A stretch of DNA of 40,000 bases from Caldilineaceae bacterium bin5 (GCA_002238445.1 MPML01000008.1:1-40000); one strand, 5' to 3'; shown: positions 8,028 to 17,146, counted from the first letter of the stretch. Made by a program: numbers and translations. Notes: generated by a model not told the origin, from the sequence alone.

Positions 8028-10946
8028 ATGTCGAAATTAGTGATTGTAGAGTCGCCGACCAAGGCGAGAACTATTCGCAATTTTTTGCCGAAAGGTTATG
8101 AAGTCGTAGCCAGCATGGGCCATGTGCGAGATTTGCCGGCCTCTGCCGCCGAGGTCCCTGCGAAGGTGAAGGGGGAGCCCTGGGCGCGGCTCGGAGTGAA
8201 GGTGCAGGAGGAATTCGAGCCGCTGTATGTAGTTCCGTCGGACAAGAAGAAGGTGGTCTCCGAACTGAGGTCGGCTTTGAAAAAGGCTGATGAGGTTCTG
8301 CTCGCTACGGACGAAGACCGGGAAGGGGAGAGCATTGGCTGGCATCTTTATGAGGTGCTTAAGCCGAAAGTTCCTGTCAGGCGGATGGTTTTTCATGAAA
8401 TCACGAGAGAGGCGATCGAGCAGGCGCTGAAGGAGACGCGTTCGATCGACAACGATCTGGTGCGGGCGCAGGAGACGCGGCGTATTCTCGACCGGCTGGT
8501 CGGTTATACGATTTCGCCGTTGTTGTGGAAAAAGATCGCGCCGAAGCTGTCTGCTGGCCGCGTGCAGAGTGTGGCGGTGCGTCTGCTGGTGCTGCGGGAA
8601 CGGGAGCGGCGGGCTTTTGTGAGCGGCTCCTATTGGGATTTGAAGGCGCAGCTGAATAAGCGACCTGACAGGGCGGCCCACCGTTTTGGGGCCACGCTGG
8701 TATCGGTCAACGGGACGCGGGTGGCGAGCGGACGGGATTTCGATGAGTCTACCGGCCGGATCGCGGCGGGCAAAAAGGTAAAGACGCACTTCAGTGAGGC
8801 AAGCGGGGATGTTCTGCTGCTGGATGAGGAGCAGGCGAGGGCGTTGGAACAACGTTTGCAGGATGGCAGTTGGGTGGTGCACTCGGTAGAGAGTTCGGAG
8901 CAGTCGCGTTCGCCATCACCGCCATTTACGACGAGCACGCTGCAGCAGGAGGCCAATCGCAAACGAGGCTGGGCGGCTCGGCGCACGATGCGGGTAGCAC
9001 AGTCTCTATACGAAAATGGTTACATCACTTATATGCGGACCGACTCGGTCCATCTGAGCGACGAGGCTGTAAATGCCTCCCGGCGGCGGGTGCAGGAGCG
9101 CTACGGAGAGCAGTTTCTGACGCCGAAGCCGCGCCGCTATAAGACGAATTCAAAGGGCGCGCAGGAGGCACATGAGGCGATCCGTCCGGCGGGCAGCGCG
9201 ATGCGTCCGGTGGACACGCTTCCGCTTGCGGGCGATGAGGCTATGCTCTACGACATGATCTGGAAGCGGACGGTGGCGACGCAGATGGCGAATGCGCGCT
9301 TGCGTTCGACGACGGTGATGATCCAGGCAGCCAGCGAGCAGGAAATGGGCGCGGCCGCGGCGGTGGAGGCACTCTTCCGGGCGTCGGGGAGGGAGATTCT
9401 GTTTCCGGGATTCTTTCGCGCTTATGTTGAGGGATCCGATGATCCTGATGCCGCGATCGAAGATCAGGAATCGCCATTGCCCGCGCTGGCCAAGGACGAG
9501 GAGGTGGACTGCCGGGCGCTGGAGGCGGTTGGCCATGCCACGAAGCCGCCGGCCCGCTACACCGAAGCCACGCTGGTGAAGGCGCTGGAGACGGAGGGAA
9601 TCGGCCGGCCGAGCACATATGCAACGATCATCGACACGATTCAGAACCGGGGTTATGTCTTCAAGCAGCGGCGGGAGTTGGTGCCGACATTTGTTGCTTT
9701 TGCGGTGGTGCAACTGCTGGAGAGCAATTTCGAGGAGTTGGTAGATTTGAAATTTACGGCGGAGATGGAGCAGACGCTGGATGACATCGCGGATGGGGAT
9801 GTCGACTGGCTCGAATATCTGAATCAGTTCTATCTGAGCGAGCAGGGGTTGGAGAACCAGGTCAGGGAGAAGGAGAGCGCGATCGATCCCCGGCTTGCGA
9901 GCCAGGTCGACTTTCCTGATTTGCCGGTAGAGGTGCGCATCGGCCAGTTTGGGCCGTTCCTGGCGCGGGAGGTCAACGGCGACAGGCATACGGTTGGCCT
10001 GCCGGACGATTTGCCGCCAGGGGATCTGGATGCGGCGGCGGCCGAGGCGCTGGTGAATGCCAAGCAGGAGGGGCCGGTCGTCCTGGGGGACGACCCGGTG
10101 AGCGGACTGCCGGTTCTGCTGAAAAATGGACGATTCGGCGCGTATGTACAGTTGGGCGAGGACGAGAAGAGAGAGAAGCCGCCGAGAAGAAAGCCGGAAA
10201 AGCCGGCCGGGCCGGTGAATATCAACGCGGCTACGGCCAAGGAGCTGGCAACGCTGCCGGGTATCGGTCCCGGTTTGGCCAAGGCGATCATTGCGGGCCG
10301 GCCTTATGCATCGGCGGCGGATCTGGCTCGAGTTCCCCGCATGAGGGCAACGATCGTTGAAACGCTTACGCCACTGGTTGTCGCGGGTACAGGCAAACCG
10401 AAGGCTTCCGCTGACAAGGTTACGAAGGAGCCGGCAGGCAAGACAAATGGGAAGCCCAAACGGGCCAGTCTGCTGAAAGAGATGACTAAGGAGGGGATGG
10501 ACCTGCCGACGGCGCTGCAGCTTTTGAGCCTGCCGCGGGTGCTGGGTGTGCATCCTGATGACGGTGAGGAGGTGCGGGCCGGGGTGGGGCGTTACGGGCC
10601 TTATGTGGTCCATAACCGGAAGTTTGTCAGCCTGAAGGCGCCGGACAGCGTGCTGGAGGTGGAGCTGCCGCGGGCGCTGGCGTTGATCAAGGAGGCGCCG
10701 GACCGGAGAGGGGGCAGCTCGTCGCGCACGGTATTGAAGGAGCTGGGCGCGCATCCCAAAGACGGCGACCCGGTGCGCGTGCTGGACGGGCGCTATGGCC
10801 CATACGTAAACCATCAGAAAACGAACGCCACTTTGCCGAAGGATGCGGATCCGCAGAGTATTACGTTCGAGCAGGCGATACAGATGCTGGCGGAGCGGGA
10901 GAAAAGTGGGAAGGGAAAGGGCAGAGGCCGCAGGAGGCGGAGGTAG
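8028..10946 (+). CDS. topA: DNA topoisomerase I (type IA) with inserted HhH domain
   Basis: Type IA topoisomerase that relaxes negative supercoils through a 5'-phosphotyrosine intermediate (972 aa). The N-terminal Toprim domain has VESPTKA (Glu8) and ATDEDREGE (Asp95, Asp97, Glu99). The active-site Tyr is Tyr335 in YITYMRTDS, and [19 protein letters not shown] and the [13 protein letters not shown] motif are all present. The C-terminus has no zinc-finger Cys clusters. Instead it has Topo_C-type repeats ([37 protein letters not shown]) and, between them at about residues 729-786, a ComEA-like helix-hairpin-helix segment ([24 protein letters not shown]). The tail is Lys/Arg-rich. A putative nuclease gene follows 36 bp downstream, probably co-transcribed. 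A decayed copy of the last topA module lies at 12568-12777. Confidence 0.97.
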   Translation: MSKLVIVESPTKARTIRNFLPKGYEVVASMGHVRDLPASAAEVPAKVKGEPWARLGVKVQEEFEPLYVVPSDKKKVVSELRSALKKADEVLLATDEDREGESIGWHLYEVLKPKVPVRRMVFHEITREAIEQALKETRSIDNDLVRAQETRRILDRLVGYTISPLLWKKIAPKLSAGRVQSVAVRLLVLRERERRAFVSGSYWDLKAQLNKRPDRAAHRFGATLVSVNGTRVASGRDFDESTGRIAAGKKVKTHFSEASGDVLLLDEEQARALEQRLQDGSWVVHSVESSEQSRSPSPPFTTSTLQQEANRKRGWAARRTMRVAQSLYENGYITYMRTDSVHLSDEAVNASRRRVQERYGEQFLTPKPRRYKTNSKGAQEAHEAIRPAGSAMRPVDTLPLAGDEAMLYDMIWKRTVATQMANARLRSTTVMIQAASEQEMGAAAAVEALFRASGREILFPGFFRAYVEGSDDPDAAIEDQESPLPALAKDEEVDCRALEAVGHATKPPARYTEATLVKALETEGIGRPSTYATIIDTIQNRGYVFKQRRELVPTFVAFAVVQLLESNFEELVDLKFTAEMEQTLDDIADGDVDWLEYLNQFYLSEQGLENQVREKESAIDPRLASQVDFPDLPVEVRIGQFGPFLAREVNGDRHTVGLPDDLPPGDLDAAAAEALVNAKQEGPVVLGDDPVSGLPVLLKNGRFGAYVQLGEDEKREKPPRRKPEKPAGPVNINAATAKELATLPGIGPGLAKAIIAGRPYASAADLARVPRMRATIVETLTPLVVAGTGKPKASADKVTKEPAGKTNGKPKRASLLKEMTKEGMDLPTALQLLSLPRVLGVHPDDGEEVRAGVGRYGPYVVHNRKFVSLKAPDSVLEVELPRALALIKEAPDRRGGSSSRTVLKELGAHPKDGDPVRVLDGRYGPYVNHQKTNATLPKDADPQSITFEQAIQMLAEREKSGKGKGRGRRRRR

Positions 10947-10982
10947 TTCGGTTGTCCGTTGCGGTTTCAAGGGAGGTATGGA

Positions 10983-11801
10983 TTGGGTTGGTCGAAGCAA
11001 CTTGGGAAGGATAGTCGCGGGAGCCGGCCGCGCTGTGTGCTGCTGGTGGACGGTGACAAAGAGGAGGCTGCTGCCCGGCTGACGCAGCTGGTGGGCGTTG
11101 ATGATGTAGAGGTTACCCCTTCGGATATATGGATGCCATTTGGCAAGCCGGTGCGAAATGGAGACGGAGGGTGGGACACGACGCCGGCGGATGAAGTGGA
11201 ACTGGACAAGCCGACGGATCTCGTGTCGCACACTATTAGCGAATGCTTGAAGGACTGGTGGCTGGCCGTCTCTGAAAACGACCCCAGGACTCCGAATTGG
11301 GATATTGCCAGCACCTGCACGGTTCAGGGCGAGAAGGGGCTTTTGCTGGTAGAGGCGAAGGCGCACTGGAATGAAGTGAAAGGGTCGTCATCGGGGAAAC
11401 GGCTTAGGGCACCGGCCTCAGATAATACGATCGAGAATCACGAGAAGATTGGGCGGGCGATCGAGGAGGCCGCGGCTGGTCTCCGTTCAGCGACCGGGGG
11501 CGGGTGGAATATTTCGCGGGACAGTCATTACCAGTTGTCCAACCGGTTTGCGTGGTCGTGGAAGCTGGCCTCTCTGGGCGTTCCGGTGGTGCTGGTTTAT
11601 CTGGGATTCCTCTATGCTACGGATATAGCCAAGGGCGGGAATCTTTTTCACTCCCAGGACCATTGGGAGCGGGTCGTTAAGGGCCATTGTGAAGGTGTAG
11701 TTGACAATTCATGCTGGGGAACGCGGCTGGATGTGAGCGGCGTGCCTCTGCTTCCTCTGATCCGGGCGATTAGACAGCCTTTTCAGTACGGTGAGGGCTG
11801 A
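10983..11801 (+). CDS. Putative PD-(D/E)XK nuclease-like protein, paralogue A
   Basis: 272-aa protein I do not recognise as a named family. It is closely similar to the product of 12810-13580. The shared core WDIASTC, eight residues later GLLLVEAKAH, fits the D...ExK active site of PD-(D/E)XK nucleases (Asp107, Glu124, Lys126). A second block YQLSNRFAWSWKLA and the C-terminal DNSCWG / GVPLLPLIR blocks are also conserved between the paralogues. I chose TTG 10983 because GGGAGG lies 6 nt upstream and the product then starts MGWSKQL, matching MGWLKQL of paralogue B; an in-frame ATG at 10959 is the alternative. It follows topA by 36 bp. Nuclease activity is inferred from the motif only; the substrate and role are unknown. 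Confidence 0.7.
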   Translation: MGWSKQLGKDSRGSRPRCVLLVDGDKEEAAARLTQLVGVDDVEVTPSDIWMPFGKPVRNGDGGWDTTPADEVELDKPTDLVSHTISECLKDWWLAVSENDPRTPNWDIASTCTVQGEKGLLLVEAKAHWNEVKGSSSGKRLRAPASDNTIENHEKIGRAIEEAAAGLRSATGGGWNISRDSHYQLSNRFAWSWKLASLGVPVVLVYLGFLYATDIAKGGNLFHSQDHWERVVKGHCEGVVDNSCWGTRLDVSGVPLLPLIRAIRQPFQYGEG

Positions 11802-11826
11802 AGCCCGACTCCCCAAATTTTAGCCT

Positions 11827-11871
11827 AGCAGCGAGAGCGGCCAGCCGAGCAGGGCGCCGCCGATGACGACC
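11827..11871. repeat. 45-bp direct repeat: detached copy of the chrA 3' end
   Basis: Identical over 45 bp to 13605-13649, which encodes the C-terminus of the chromate transporter. With that copy it brackets about 1.7 kb holding the secreted-protein gene, the topA fragment and nuclease paralogue B. It marks either the edge of a segmental duplication or an integration-type target duplication. Confidence 0.85.
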
Positions 11872-11917
11872 GACGCCTGGCTGCAACCTTGGCATCCTTA
11901 CAGAAGGAGACTACTAC

Positions 11918-12355
11918 GTGAGACGCTACATTGCGGCTACTTTTGTGACCATTATAGTGACAGTTCTGCTAACTTCGGCCGCGGTCGTGTGGGCTCAGGA
12001 CGACGAAGTCACGCTTGCCGGTCTCGCCGAACAGGTCACCGGCTTGGCCGGGCAGGTCACCGCCCTCGTAGATCGCGTCACCGCTCTTGAAGAGCGTTTG
12101 GCGCCAGCGATGACAGAAACCGGAGTCTGCGTGCAATACGCCGATGGCCAGATCCAGCGCGAGACGGTCACCGCATATCTCGCCACCTTTGAAGAGGACG
12201 TGGACAGTAGCCTAATCTCGCTTGAGGCAGTGCACTACGACAGCGAGAGCGGGCTGACCACCTATAATTTCGAGGAGTTGTTTGCCGACCGCAGCGTCAC
12301 GGAAACATGGAACGGCTGCGAATTCGTCGGCGTTGGTGAGTGGGTAGAGGAATAG
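11918..12355 (+). CDS. Small secreted protein with short coiled coil
   Basis: 145-aa protein of unknown function starting at GTG 11918, with AAGGAGACTACTAC directly upstream as ribosome-binding site. Residues 1-26 form a signal peptide (MRRY, hydrophobic core, cleavage probably after VWA). Residues about 36-62 contain three heptads of the pattern QVTxL, which predict a short coiled coil and hence oligomerisation. The rest is acidic with two cysteines (Cys71, Cys134) that could form a disulfide. It lies between the two halves of the topA-nuclease-chrA duplication and has no relation to its neighbours, so it may have arrived with the rearrangement. No promoter was recognised. Confidence 0.72.
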   Translation: MRRYIAATFVTIIVTVLLTSAAVVWAQDDEVTLAGLAEQVTGLAGQVTALVDRVTALEERLAPAMTETGVCVQYADGQIQRETVTAYLATFEEDVDSSLISLEAVHYDSESGLTTYNFEELFADRSVTETWNGCEFVGVGEWVEE

Positions 12356-12567
12356 TCAGACCTTTACCTAGTCCGTCCTCAGTGAATAGAGGCGAGCGAG
12401 GGGCGCTCCCCTCACTCCTCTGCACTCACCTCTCAAAAAGGGTACTACCGTACCACCTATCCGCCCAGAGATACGACGCCTGTACCCCCCCGGACAGGGC
12501 CGAGATCTCCAAGCGTATCCATTTCCTGCGCGCCAAGAGGCTTTGCAAAAGGTGCGACGCCCAGTGC

Positions 12568-12777
12568 GGCCGGCCGTATCCCGAAATCGGCGAGCCCATG
12601 GGCGTGCTGAACGAGCGCTACGGCCTATTAGTGAGCCGCATGCATACCAACGCCACCGTGCTGAAGGAGACGAACTCGCAGAGTATTCCGCTGGGACAGG
12701 CGTTGCATATGTTGGCGGAACGGAGAATGGGGGGACGGGGCAGGGCAGTAGTAACCGCTGGAAGAGAAAGCAGATAG
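12568..12777 (+). pseudogene. Decayed copy of the topA 3' end
   Basis: Translated in frame this stretch gives RYGLLVSRMHTNATVLKE, then SQSIPLGQALHMLAER, matching the last topA module [18 protein letters not shown], then [16 protein letters not shown] (10741-10946). No start, Toprim or catalytic domain is attached. Together with paralogue B downstream it reproduces the order topA end - nuclease gene, so it is the remnant of a segmental duplication. The preceding stretch (12356-12567) holds nothing I can identify. Confidence 0.8.
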
Positions 12778-12809
12778 GTTATTCTTTTCAATATCAAGAG
12801 AGAAAAAGT

Positions 12810-13580
12810 ATGGGTTGGTTAAAGCAACTCCCTGTTGATCGAAGGAGTGGGAGTCGGCCCCGCTGTGTGCTTCTGATGGAGGGTAGCAAAGTGGATGTAG
12901 CTGACAGGCTGACTGATTTAGTGGGACTCCCCAATGAAGTAGTCATAACCTGCAAAGACCTGTGGCGGCCCTTCGGCAAGGCGGATGTAAGAGAAGCGCA
13001 ACTTGACGACAAAAACACGTCTCTTTTGCTGTGTAGTCACCGCAAGAAACTCAGGGACTGGTGGCTGGTCAAAGGGAAGAGCATGCAAAGTTGGGACATT
13101 GCCAGCACTTGTACTATCAAGGGCAAGAAGGGTCTTCTTCTGGTAGAGGCGAAGGCGCACCGAAATGAGGAAATGTCCAAGTCCGACAAGAGTGGCAGCA
13201 CTGACTCAGACAATCGTAAGCAAATCGCCAGTGCGATTGCTGAGGCAGCCACAGGTCTTCGTTCAATTACCGGAGGACCTTGGACTATATCACGAGACCA
13301 TCATTACCAGTTATCCAACCGATTTGCTTGGTCTTGGAAGCTAGCCACCATGAATATTCCCGTCGTTCTGCTCTATTTGGGATTTCTCGGGGCTGAAGAC
13401 ATGGCCAAGAAGGGAAGGAAGATATTCCACTCAGGTGACGAATGGGAAGACACGCTGAAGCGTCACTGTAAACACATTGTTGACAATTCATGCTGGGGAA
13501 AGTGGCTGGATGTGAATGGCGTGCCTCTGCTTCCTCTGATCCGGTCGTATGATCAGCCCTTCGAACCCTGTGAGGATTGA
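12810..13580 (+). CDS. Putative PD-(D/E)XK nuclease-like protein, paralogue B
   Basis: 256-aa paralogue of the product of 10983-11801. Start ATG 12810 (MGWLKQLP) is chosen by alignment with paralogue A; a longer frame back to 12543 would read through the topA remnant in another frame and is rejected. The candidate active site is Asp96 (SWDIAS), Glu113 and Lys115 (LLLVEAKAH). Blocks YQLSNRFAWSWKLA, VVLLYLGFL, DNSCWG and VPLLPLIR are kept, while the segment after the DUF-like opening and the spacer after EAKAH are shorter or diverged. The catalytic pattern is intact in both copies, which argues that both are under selection. The gene converges on chrA with 17 bp between stops. Function unknown; no adjacent methyltransferase. 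Confidence 0.7.
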   Translation: MGWLKQLPVDRRSGSRPRCVLLMEGSKVDVADRLTDLVGLPNEVVITCKDLWRPFGKADVREAQLDDKNTSLLLCSHRKKLRDWWLVKGKSMQSWDIASTCTIKGKKGLLLVEAKAHRNEEMSKSDKSGSTDSDNRKQIASAIAEAATGLRSITGGPWTISRDHHYQLSNRFAWSWKLATMNIPVVLLYLGFLGAEDMAKKGRKIFHSGDEWEDTLKRHCKHIVDNSCWGKWLDVNGVPLLPLIRSYDQPFEPCED

Positions 13581-13597
13581 GGCCCGACCCCATCACA

Positions 13598-14812
13598 TTA
13601 AGTGAGCAGCGAGAGCGGCCAGCCGAGCAGGGCGCCGCCGATGACGACCCAGGCGGAGGTGACGCGCCAGCGCAGGACCGCGGCCGCGGCCAGGAGGGCT
13701 ATGACGACGGCGGGCCAGGTGGTGACGATGTCTCCGGTGAGGCGCACGAGGACGGCGGCCATGAGACCGACGGCGCTGACATTGACGGCGTCGAGGAAGG
13801 CGGCCATCCAGGGCGAGCGGCGCAGGCGGGGGACGATGGGGTTGAGGATGGCGACGAAGACGAATGAGGGCGCGAAGATGGCGGCAGCGCTGACGAAGGC
13901 GCCGGGGACTCCGTATAGCACGTAGCCGATGAAGGCAGCGGTGGAGAGGACGGGACCGGGTGTGAACTGGCCGATGGCGATGGCGTCGAGCAGTTGCTGC
14001 TGGGTGAGCCAGCCATACTCGTACACGAGATCGCCTTCGAGAAAGGCGACAAGGACGTAACCGCTGCCGTAGAGAACAGTACCGACTTTGAGAAAGAAGA
14101 GGCCCAGCGCGCCGAGGGTCAGGGCGGGCGCGGCGGCGACGGCGAGGAGAGCAGCCCACTTGAGGGCTGACGCCGGCGAAAGATCCGCCCAGGGGAGTGC
14201 GCTGCGGTTATCGGGCAGGGTCGGCAGGGCCAGCAGCGCGGCGGCGCCGCTCCAGCCGGACATGGCGCGGAGGGCGAGCATGCCGAGCAGGCCGCCCGCG
14301 ATCAGCGACCAGATAACCGGTGCGCCGAGGTAGACGGCAACCGTCACCGCGATACCGATGATGCCGAGGGCGATGCGCGTCTGTGTTGCCTCTTTGGGCT
14401 TTGAGGCTGTTTGTCCCAGGCGCCAGAGGGCGCCGAGGATGACTGCCAGAACGGCGGGCTTTACGCCCATGAGGAAGGGCTGCACGGCGGGCAGCGCGCC
14501 GAATTCGACATAGATCCAGGCTATCAGGGTGGACAGGAGCACGGCCGGCAGGACAAAGGATATGCCGGCGGCGAGCAGACCGGGCCAGCCGGCGCGCTGA
14601 TAGCCGATATGGATCATCATTTCGGTCGAATTGGGGCCGGGGATCAGATTGGTGGCGCCGACGAGGTCGAGGAAATGTTCGCGGCTGAGCCATTTGCGCC
14701 GCGTCACGGCTTCATCTTCGAGCATGGCGATGTGGCTGGCGGGCCCACCAAAGCCGATGATTCCCAGTTTGCCGCACAGTTTGACGACTTCGCCAACGGT
14801 TCCTGTAGCCAA
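13598..14812 (-). CDS. chrA: Chromate transporter, CHR family (ChrA)
   Basis: Polytopic membrane protein of the CHR family, known for chromate efflux; many members are untested. The family signatures are plain: LGIIGFGGPASHIAMLEDEAV and NLIPGPNSTEM in the N-terminal half, and a second copy of the two-domain architecture (FLKVGTVLYGSGYVLVAFLEGDLV, AIGQFTPGPVLSTAAFIGY) in the C-terminal half, so it is the long, two-domain form. The longest frame starts at GTG 14836, but the GGAGG at 14824-14820 is correctly spaced (7 nt) only for TTG 14812, giving about 404 aa. The last 15 codons are duplicated at 11827-11871. Confidence 0.93.
   Translation of the reverse strand: MATGTVGEVVKLCGKLGIIGFGGPASHIAMLEDEAVTRRKWLSREHFLDLVGATNLIPGPNSTEMMIHIGYQRAGWPGLLAAGISFVLPAVLLSTLIAWIYVEFGALPAVQPFLMGVKPAVLAVILGALWRLGQTASKPKEATQTRIALGIIGIAVTVAVYLGAPVIWSLIAGGLLGMLALRAMSGWSGAAALLALPTLPDNRSALPWADLSPASALKWAALLAVAAAPALTLGALGLFFLKVGTVLYGSGYVLVAFLEGDLVYEYGWLTQQQLLDAIAIGQFTPGPVLSTAAFIGYVLYGVPGAFVSAAAIFAPSFVFVAILNPIVPRLRRSPWMAAFLDAVNVSAVGLMAAVLVRLTGDIVTTWPAVVIALLAAAAVLRWRVTSAWVVIGGALLGWPLSLLT
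13605..13649. repeat. 45-bp direct repeat, resident copy inside chrA
   Basis: Partner of 11827-11871; encodes the C-terminus of the chromate transporter. It is identical over 45 bp although the neighbouring nuclease paralogues have diverged substantially. Confidence 0.85.
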
Positions 14813-14957
14813 ATTCACTCCTCCATCACGACTCACAAGCCGCGGTTTCCGAGGGCGGCGGCAAGCAGTTGCGCGTATTTGGCGGGCGCGTTGTCGGGAA
14901 CTGCCCGCGCATACAACTCGTTGAGACTACATGGTCGTATTGTCTTTATCAGACGTA

Positions 14958-14986
14958 AAAGTACCGAAATGCGTCCCGTTTGTCAA
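14958..14986 (-). promoter_or_regulatory. Promoter of chrA
   Basis: Minus strand: perfect -35 TTGACA (14986-14981), 17-bp spacer, -10 TACTTT (14963-14958). It gives a leader of roughly 140 nt to TTG 14812. The 14813-15232 gap holds this promoter, the capA promoter and no gene I can support. Confidence 0.6.
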
Positions 14987-15131
14987 CGTCCAATGTACAG
15001 GGGCGCCTGAGGAGATACGGGGTGACGCCAATGAATCGCGGGGCGGATACAGCGGACTACAGACTGGGGGAAGCCAAACTGATTTGCGCTCAAAACAGGC
15101 TCTGCTGGAGGGTATGGAGGTGAACCTGATA

Positions 15132-15160
15132 TTGACCAATGCCAAGGTTGGCCATATACT
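15132..15160 (+). promoter_or_regulatory. Promoter of the CapA-like gene with palindrome between -35 and -10
   Basis: -35 TTGACC (15132-15137), 17-bp spacer, -10 TATACT (15155-15160). The spacer contains the inverted repeat GCCAA-GG-TTGGC (15141-15152), a position where a bound repressor would block polymerase. Start codon 72 bp downstream. Confidence 0.6.
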
Positions 15161-15232
15161 TTTGACTTGGACTCCCTATGCAGGGAAGCTCCACAGTTCA
15201 GTTCTCTACAGATGTCAGGCAGTTAGACGGCA

Positions 15233-17068
15233 ATGTTGAACCGACTTGGCGCCATTTCTAAACAGATTGAGGAGCGGTTGCAGCCTGGATGGCGCGACTT
15301 TCGCGTGGGCGTGCAAGGTATTTTTGCAGCCGACCGGGTCGCGGCGCTCAGAGAGGCGGTCGCGAATTTACGTTCGCCCAGCCAGCTGGTCGTGACTGCA
15401 CTGCTTGGGATCATCGGGCTGGCGGCCGCCACGTCGATTGCGAGTTTTGCCAGTGGGACGGCTGTGACCGAAGAGATAGAGGCCATTTCTGAACCGCAGG
15501 TGCAGCTGGCGGACAGCCGCGACGGTTGGCTGACGCTCGCGCTCGACACCACATTGCCGGAACGCTATTTCAGCCAACTGCTGACCGTGACCCTTGGATT
15601 GGAAGAGATCGAAACCAGCGGCATTCGCAAGAGGGTCATGCTGCTCGATCAGCCGCGCAATGCAGATGTGCGGGTCGGGCTGGCGGCGGGTACAGGGGAG
15701 GCGGGAAGTGTGCTGTACACGCGATTTCTGGCGCCGGTGGCGCCATTCGCGACTGTACCGGATGACGTTTCGATGGCGGAGCTGACGCTGCGCTGGCAGG
15801 GCAGGGGCAGCGGCCCTCTGATCGTGGATGCCGATTATGTATCCGAATTGGAGGCGATCTTCGGAGAAGAGGCAGCCGATTCGGTGCAGACCGCGAGCGG
15901 CAGCGCCCTAGCTGCAGTGTTGGAGGTAGTTGCCGGCGCGCTGGCGATTGTGGCATTCGAAGACGTGACGCCGGTTATGAAGGTGTTGCATTTAGACGGC
16001 GCCAACATTCTTAGCAACACCTTTGACTCGGCATCCTATCCGTTGACGGCGGTTGTGGCCGTTTTTGGCAATGAGAGCGAGAGCGTGGCCGCGGCGCTGC
16101 GACCGCACATCACAGAGGCGACGAACCGCAGCCCAGACGAGCTGACGACCCTGATCATGACCGGCGTGACGGCGATGGCCCGCGTTACGGCATCGCGCAT
16201 GGAGGAGAAGGGTTACGATTATCCGGCACTGGTGATCGCGCCGACGCTGCGCGCGGCCGACATCACCCACATCAGCAATGAAGTGCCATTCCTGGCAGGT
16301 TGTGACGTAGACCCATCATTGAACAACATGATCCTGTGCAGTAACCCGGCCTATTGGGCGGCGCTGGAGGCGGTTGGCGTGGACATTGTGGGGTTGAGCG
16401 GCAACCACGTCAACGACTTTGGACGGGACGGCGCGCGCGAGTCGATTGGCTGGTACCGGGAGAATGGGATTCCGATATATGGGAGTGGTTTGAATGAGGC
16501 GGAGGCGTGCGAGCCACTGATATTTGCGCACAACGGCAATCGTTTTGCCTTTTTCGCAGCGCTGGCCCACTATCCGGCTTTTGCGTGGGCGACGGAGGAT
16601 GAGCCGGGAACCTGTAATTACAATGCCAACAAAGAGCGCATATTCGCCAAAATCGCGGCGTTACGCGGCGAAGTTGATGTGATCGCGGTTGAGCTGCAGC
16701 ATGAGGAGATTTACAATCCGGCGCCGATAACCCGGCAGGTGCAGGATTTCCGCGAACTGCGTGCGGCCGGCGCGGATATTGTCACCGGGGTTCAGAGCCA
16801 TGTGCCCCAGGCGATGGAGCCGTATGGGTATGGCGGTGAAGAGCCGGGCATTATTGTCTACGGATTGGGCAATCTGTTCTTCGATCAGATGTGGAGCTGG
16901 CAGACGCGCACCACGCTGATCGCACGCCACACGATCTATGACGGGCAGGTGATCAACACGGAGATTCTGACGGCGGTGTTAGAGGATTACGCACAGCCGC
17001 GCTGGACGACGGAAGTTGAACGCGGTGATCTGTTGCGGCAGATTTTCGATGCGGCGCCGCCGCGCTGA
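15233..17068 (+). CDS. CapA-family (PGA_cap) putative metallophosphoesterase, membrane-anchored
   Basis: 611-aa protein. One membrane segment lies at about residues 49-75 (LVVTALLGIIGLAAATSIASF), so the C-terminal part is probably extracellular. The C-terminal half is a CapA/PGA_cap domain of the calcineurin-like fold: GLSGNHVNDFG (Asn391, His392), a His in ELQHEEIYN (His490), GVQSHVPQ (His523), and the closing YGLGNLFFDQ. In Bacillus CapA takes part in poly-gamma-glutamate export; most other family members have no assigned role. The middle (about residues 90-340) shows no domain I recognise. No strong ribosome-binding site precedes the ATG. It converges on the HTH gene at 17147. Confidence 0.85.
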   Translation: MLNRLGAISKQIEERLQPGWRDFRVGVQGIFAADRVAALREAVANLRSPSQLVVTALLGIIGLAAATSIASFASGTAVTEEIEAISEPQVQLADSRDGWLTLALDTTLPERYFSQLLTVTLGLEEIETSGIRKRVMLLDQPRNADVRVGLAAGTGEAGSVLYTRFLAPVAPFATVPDDVSMAELTLRWQGRGSGPLIVDADYVSELEAIFGEEAADSVQTASGSALAAVLEVVAGALAIVAFEDVTPVMKVLHLDGANILSNTFDSASYPLTAVVAVFGNESESVAAALRPHITEATNRSPDELTTLIMTGVTAMARVTASRMEEKGYDYPALVIAPTLRAADITHISNEVPFLAGCDVDPSLNNMILCSNPAYWAALEAVGVDIVGLSGNHVNDFGRDGARESIGWYRENGIPIYGSGLNEAEACEPLIFAHNGNRFAFFAALAHYPAFAWATEDEPGTCNYNANKERIFAKIAALRGEVDVIAVELQHEEIYNPAPITRQVQDFRELRAAGADIVTGVQSHVPQAMEPYGYGGEEPGIIVYGLGNLFFDQMWSWQTRTTLIARHTIYDGQVINTEILTAVLEDYAQPRWTTEVERGDLLRQIFDAAPPR

Positions 17069-17146
17069 GGTAGGTCACAGGTTGTCGATGTGTGCGACGG
17101 GGCTTGCCCTTTTGGGGCGTGTAGCGGCCGGTTTGCGCGAGGAAGT

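Noticed and set aside
9150..11366. 738-codon frame on the minus strand opposite topA
   Set aside because: Antisense shadow of a highly conserved gene; Arg/Leu/Pro-rich translation without domains.
12543..12809. N-terminal extension of nuclease paralogue B back to 12543
   Set aside because: It reads the topA remnant in a wrong frame; paralogue A has no equivalent extension and the MGWLKQL start aligns at 12810.
14931..15239. 102-codon plus-strand frame between chrA and the CapA-like gene
   Set aside because: It overlaps the chrA promoter on the other strand and the CapA promoter, has no ribosome-binding site and no recognisable features.
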